Positions 59,950 through 64,000 of a stretch of 64,000 nucleotides of DNA are shown in pieces. Made by a program: the position numbers and the translations under genes. Source of the DNA: Candidatus Uhrbacteria bacterium (GTDB taxonomy: Bacteria > Patescibacteria > ABY1 > SG8-24 > UBA9934). A model generated the notes under the pieces. That model saw only the letters and a list, made by a program, of their open reading frames with translations. It was not told the DNA's origin and made no database searches. The stretch spans positions 53,702 to 117,701 of the forward strand of contig JABJOE010000002.1 of assembly GCA_018664485.1 (NCBI GenBank), in the 5' to 3' direction. The number at the start of each line of letters is the position of its first letter. Position 1 is the stretch's first letter.

Positions 59950-60969
59950 ATGCAAGATATTCCAAAGATTGTTTTAGAAGCTTACGACTTAGGCCCAATC
60001 GATAGGGTTACTAAGGTGTCAGACGGTCTTATTCATCAGACGTATAAGGTTGAGTCGATGGCTGGTGATTTTATTTTGCAGCGCTTACATCCTTTGTTGG
60101 GAACTTCAGAAATCGGCCAGGACTTTTTCGCAGTCACTACACATTTGAATAATGAAGGGTTTCCGGCGCCTGAGGCTGTACTTGGTATGGGTGGGGAAGT
60201 CTTAGTGAATGATGGTGAGTACAATTGGCGGATGCAGACTTATATCGATGGCCGCACATATAGCAAGCTTGATAATCCGTATGTGGCGAAGGAAGCTGGG
60301 GCGATATATGGGCGCTTGCACAAGTCTCTCGCCTCAATGGACTATGAATTTCAGTCAGAGTTGAAATTGCATGAAACAGAAAAGATTTTTGCAGAGTTTC
60401 AGGAGGTTATTGGGAATTGGGGCGGAGATATAGGGCTAAAGGAGAGCGTACGTGATGAGGTCGATTTTATTTTAGAGCATCTTCCAAAGCAATTTCTTCC
60501 TAGCGGTCTTCCGCAGCGAGTGATCCACGGAGATCCAAAGATTTCCAATATTTTATTTAAAGGTGGGGAGGCTGTTGGAGTTATAGATTTAGATACTTGC
60601 AATAATCACACGGTACTAGTTGATGTTGGGGACGCTTTTCGTTCATGGTGTGGGAGAGATGAAGATGATTCTCAGAATGCTTTCAACCTTGAATTGTTTG
60701 AGGCTGGATGGCTTGGGTACATAGGTACGGCCGGCGACTTTCTGACAGACGAAGAGCGGAGCTTGGTACCACGGGCGATTAGCTGCATCACCTTAGAGCT
60801 TGCAGCACGGTTTTTAAAAGATGTTTTCGATGATTCTTACTTTGGATGGGATGCTGAGCGCTACGCTTCTCGCCGTGAGCATAATTTGGCTCGAGTACGT
60901 GGGCAGATTGCTCTATATAAGGACTTGCAGGACAAACTTGGGGACGTTAATAGAATTGTGCAGCGATAA
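59950..60969 (+). CDS. Phosphotransferase, aminoglycoside/N-acetylhexosamine kinase-like
   Basis: 339 residues of the protein-kinase-like APH fold: VTKVSDGLIHQTYKV and ILQRLHPLL in the N-lobe, RVIHGDPKISNILF with the HGDxxxxN catalytic loop and GVIDLDTCNNHTVLVDVGDAF with the DxD metal site. IHQTY and LQRLN-type start as in NahK-type N-acetylhexosamine kinases. Small-molecule kinase; acceptor not certain. The ArfB-like gene starts 4 bases after its stop. Confidence 0.88.
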   Translation: MQDIPKIVLEAYDLGPIDRVTKVSDGLIHQTYKVESMAGDFILQRLHPLLGTSEIGQDFFAVTTHLNNEGFPAPEAVLGMGGEVLVNDGEYNWRMQTYIDGRTYSKLDNPYVAKEAGAIYGRLHKSLASMDYEFQSELKLHETEKIFAEFQEVIGNWGGDIGLKESVRDEVDFILEHLPKQFLPSGLPQRVIHGDPKISNILFKGGEAVGVIDLDTCNNHTVLVDVGDAFRSWCGRDEDDSQNAFNLELFEAGWLGYIGTAGDFLTDEERSLVPRAISCITLELAARFLKDVFDDSYFGWDAERYASRREHNLARVRGQIALYKDLQDKLGDVNRIVQR

Positions 60970-60973
60970 ACAT

Positions 60974-61387
60974 ATGTTTGATTGGGAGAGTGGCGTTATT
61001 CCTGACTCAGAGATTGCACTTAAAGCAACTCGTGGGGGAGGGCCTGGAGGACAGGCTGTAAATAAGACGTCGAATAATATCGAGGCACGTTGGTGTATTG
61101 GTGACTCTCAAGTTTTAAGCGAGGGGGAGAAAACTCGTGTACGCGAAGCCGGTCGTAAGGTAACAGGACAGGATGAATTGATTTTCCGATGCCAAAGTGA
61201 ACGGTCTCAAATGCAGAATATTCAGGAAGCAAAGGATCGTTTAAATGAATTTGTGCGCAATGCACTTACTCCGCAAAAGAAACGCAGAGCTACGAAGAAG
61301 TCATGGGGCGTAAAAACTCGAGAACGTGAAAGTAATGAAAAAGATAGTCGTAAGAAGCGTGATCGAAAGTTTAGAGGGGATTATTAA
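60974..61387 (+). CDS. arfB: Peptidyl-tRNA hydrolase ArfB-like (RF-1 domain)
   Basis: 137 residues from ATG 60974; a longer frame reads back into the kinase gene. The GGQ motif, ALKATRGGGPGGQAVNKTSNNIEARW, is near residue 26, and the C-terminal tail is strongly basic (KKRRATKKSWGVKTRERESNEKDSRKKRDRKFRG), as needed to enter the empty mRNA channel. ArfB rescues ribosomes stalled without a stop codon. A class PrfH-type factor is an alternative. No codon-recognition domain is present. Confidence 0.9.
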   Translation: MFDWESGVIPDSEIALKATRGGGPGGQAVNKTSNNIEARWCIGDSQVLSEGEKTRVREAGRKVTGQDELIFRCQSERSQMQNIQEAKDRLNEFVRNALTPQKKRRATKKSWGVKTRERESNEKDSRKKRDRKFRGDY

Positions 61388-61435
61388 ATTGTAGAAAGTT
61401 TGTAGGTAGGGGTGGGAAAAATTTTAAAAACACAC

Positions 61436-61460
61436 ACGCCGCGGACAAGGTCCGCGGCGT
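61436..61460 (+). terminator. Terminator after arfB
   Basis: Perfect ACGCCGCGGAC/GTCCGCGGCGT arms with a 3-base loop, TTTA following. Confidence 0.85.
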
Positions 61461-61674
61461 TTACGAGGGTACTTTTTTGATCTTGTCGTGTTGAGTTTAG
61501 TATGCCGGTGGACTATGTCCGACCTTTAAGTCCTAAATCAGTTCAACGGCTCAGCTTCCTTTTTGTTTTATGAGGCGGGCTGCCTCGAGCTTGCGTGACT
61601 CCCTTTCTGCACTGGGGAGCATATCTTGTATATCAAGATGATTGCGTTTTGTATAATGGCTGGCTCTATTTATA

Positions 61675-61703
61675 TTGACTTATTTGCTGAAAAACGCTAG
61701 TCT
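61675..61703 (+). promoter_or_regulatory. Promoter of the 61744 gene
   Basis: TTGACT, 17-base spacer ending in ACGC, TAGTCT. A TATAAT at 61652-61657 may form a second upstream promoter. Confidence 0.55.
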
Positions 61704-61743
61704 GTAGTGTCGCTTTGCGGCAGCTAACCTTCTGGAGGACCTT

Positions 61744-62016
61744 ATGGTTCGCAGTTTTATCAGACTGTTCGTTCTCAGTGCTCAGGCATCTCTTCATGCG
61801 CGACGTAGGTCCGCTCCACCTACTTTCAAGGATCGCTGCGACGAGATGCATCGCATGATTCACAACACAACACTTTCGGACGAGGACCTAAAAGAGAAGT
61901 TACGCAAACTGATCGATGACGGGGGTGGCTCGGACCACTTTCACTACATGGCGATGGTTCTGACGGATCTAGGGTGCAAAAGACCTGGTCTGGCAGCTAT
62001 CGCAAGTCAGCTATGA
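61744..62016 (+). CDS. Orphan small protein (90 aa)
   Basis: ATG at 61744 with GGAGGA six bases upstream. Basic, helical: QASLHARRRSAPPTFKDRCDEMHRMIHNTTLSDEDLKEKLRKLIDDGGGSDHFHYMAMVL. Two cysteines, no motif. A hairpin terminator follows. It is the last gene before the rRNA promoter. Confidence 0.6.
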   Translation: MVRSFIRLFVLSAQASLHARRRSAPPTFKDRCDEMHRMIHNTTLSDEDLKEKLRKLIDDGGGSDHFHYMAMVLTDLGCKRPGLAAIASQL

Positions 62017-62026
62017 CACTATCTCG

Positions 62027-62056
62027 TAGACTCACCTTCTGGGGGGTCTATAGTGC
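62027..62056 (+). terminator. Terminator of the 61744 gene
   Basis: TAGACTCACC/GGGGGGTCTA arms with one mismatch and one wobble, then TAGTGCTTTTG. Confidence 0.65.
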
Positions 62057-62122
62057 TTTTGGGCTAAAATAAGCCAAATAAAATCTAAATAAATACTGTA
62101 CACAATCTGGGCGTATATATCC

Positions 62123-62151
62123 TTGACATATATCCTAGTTTTCTATACAAT
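62123..62151 (+). promoter_or_regulatory. rRNA promoter
   Basis: TTGACA at 62123-62128, 17-base spacer, TACAAT at 62146-62151. It drives 23S rRNA directly. Confidence 0.85.
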
Positions 62152-62689
62152 CTCCGCACAATCTACACATTGCGTACTCACCTTGTTCCGAACCCCCAAA
62201 CGCCAAAGTGGCATCGGAACTTCAGGGAGTGGTGTTCGGGACACTTCTAGCAGTGATTATAGAATCGTTGACGAGACATTACCCAAATGTTTCAAACGAT
62301 AGGTCTATGTCAAATACTGCAGCAATGAATTATGTGAGTATGCGTGATCCTTTTTGATCTCGCTGCCCTTTAAGGGCGATACAGCGAGAATTTTGTTTTC
62401 AGAGGAAACTCTGATTCAGAGATCGAGAGCTTATCTAGATAAGACCTTCTCTCTGAACCTTAACAACGAAGATGTTGGGCCTGTGCACTGGATGTGACAG
62501 ACAAGCTCAGAGTCGAAAGACCAGTCTTCTACATACGCGTCTAAACGAATTTATCTTAAGCGCCGTAGTAAGCGTAGAGATTTTGTCATTGTGACTTAGT
62601 CTTGTCCGATAAGATAAATTCAAAAACAAAACAAAAAACAAGCTACTGATTGTTACGTTCACGTCTGCCAACAGGCGTTGGACATTAAC
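62152..62689 (+). other. Long 23S rRNA leader
   Basis: About 540 bases without an ORF. Hairpins include GTTCCGA/TCGGAAC (62183-62220 region), GTGT-ACAC, and a 12-base perfect inverted repeat GAATTTATCTTA (62547-62558)/TAAGATAAATTC (62610-62621). Probably pre-rRNA leader and processing structures. Confidence 0.65.

Positions 62690-64000
<1,311 letters not shown>

Noticed and set aside
62180..62255. 5S rRNA before 23S
   Set aside because: Hairpins and GAAC/CACC segments recall 5S, but the conserved 5S order is not there.

Overview
The window reads as a chromosomal segment of a small-genome bacterium of the Patescibacteria (Candidate Phyla Radiation) type. The reasons are the rpmH-rnpA-yidD/dnaA/dnaN origin region with strongly diverged but complete core proteins, a tandem array of TrbC/VirB2-like small membrane proteins, secreted proteins with the repeat 'YYFGADELRYGFPNE...YFTWY' that I associate with this group, stand-alone substrate-binding lipoproteins without permeases, and partial biosynthetic routes. 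No database search was possible, so the lineage is an inference. No CRISPR array, complete transposon or prophage is visible.

Layout. 1-7.5 kb: trigger factor (cut by the window edge), a divergent short pyruvate kinase, an IMPase-family phosphatase, DUF167, the leftward rpmH-rnpA-yidD cluster, dnaA, a candidate oriC and dnaN. 7.5-16.4 kb: two small orphan genes, a bifunctional PBP1A-type enzyme, a 3D-domain cell-wall protein, secreted and lipoproteins, tRNA-Cys, and a TrmB-type regulator divergent from a LivJ-like binding protein. 16.5-23.4 kb: a rightward metal/redox set (CCC1/VIT1 transporter, thioredoxin-like protein, IscS, a putative Zn-PLC-like protein, an IscU/NifU-like scaffold, ferredoxin, FAD reductase) ending in a phosphoglucose/phosphomannose isomerase. 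23.5-27 kb: a large membrane protein divergent from two secreted proteins. 27.4-32.6 kb: six TrbC/VirB2-like paralogues, a sugar-type binding lipoprotein and GalU. 34-42.6 kb: surface polysaccharide polymerase/ligase and flippase, SpoIID-like and DD-carboxypeptidase proteins, a PH-domain protein and RuvB. 42.7-50 kb: small orphan genes, tRNA-Leu(TAA), FHA and Nudix proteins, tRNA-Gly, a coiled-coil protein, a lamin-tail protein and tRNA-Leu(TAG), with odd inverted-repeat elements beside both tRNA-Leu genes. 51-61.4 kb: tandem Nudix-like paralogues, a hydrolase, riboflavin and lumazine synthases, an aspartoacylase-like enzyme, an oxidoreductase, a GT81-like glycosyltransferase, a kinase and an ArfB-like factor. 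From about 62.1 kb: an rRNA promoter, a 540-nt leader and the 5' part of 23S rRNA with no 16S gene in front.

The most unusual overall pattern is a set of about fifteen short transcription units (mostly one gene, GC-richer, mostly with a strong Shine-Dalgarno site, no recognised function in most) set singly between conserved genes. Most end in a strong hairpin terminator, and several start from a sigma70 promoter with TTGAC, a 16-17 bp spacer and a TGC-TAT extended -10. Other points of interest are a cysteine-less BFD-like domain fused to IscU, a LivJ/TrmB pair between near-identical terminators, a 17-bp palindrome shared by three loci including the ribE coding sequence, and the tRNA-Leu-associated terminal-inverted-repeat elements.
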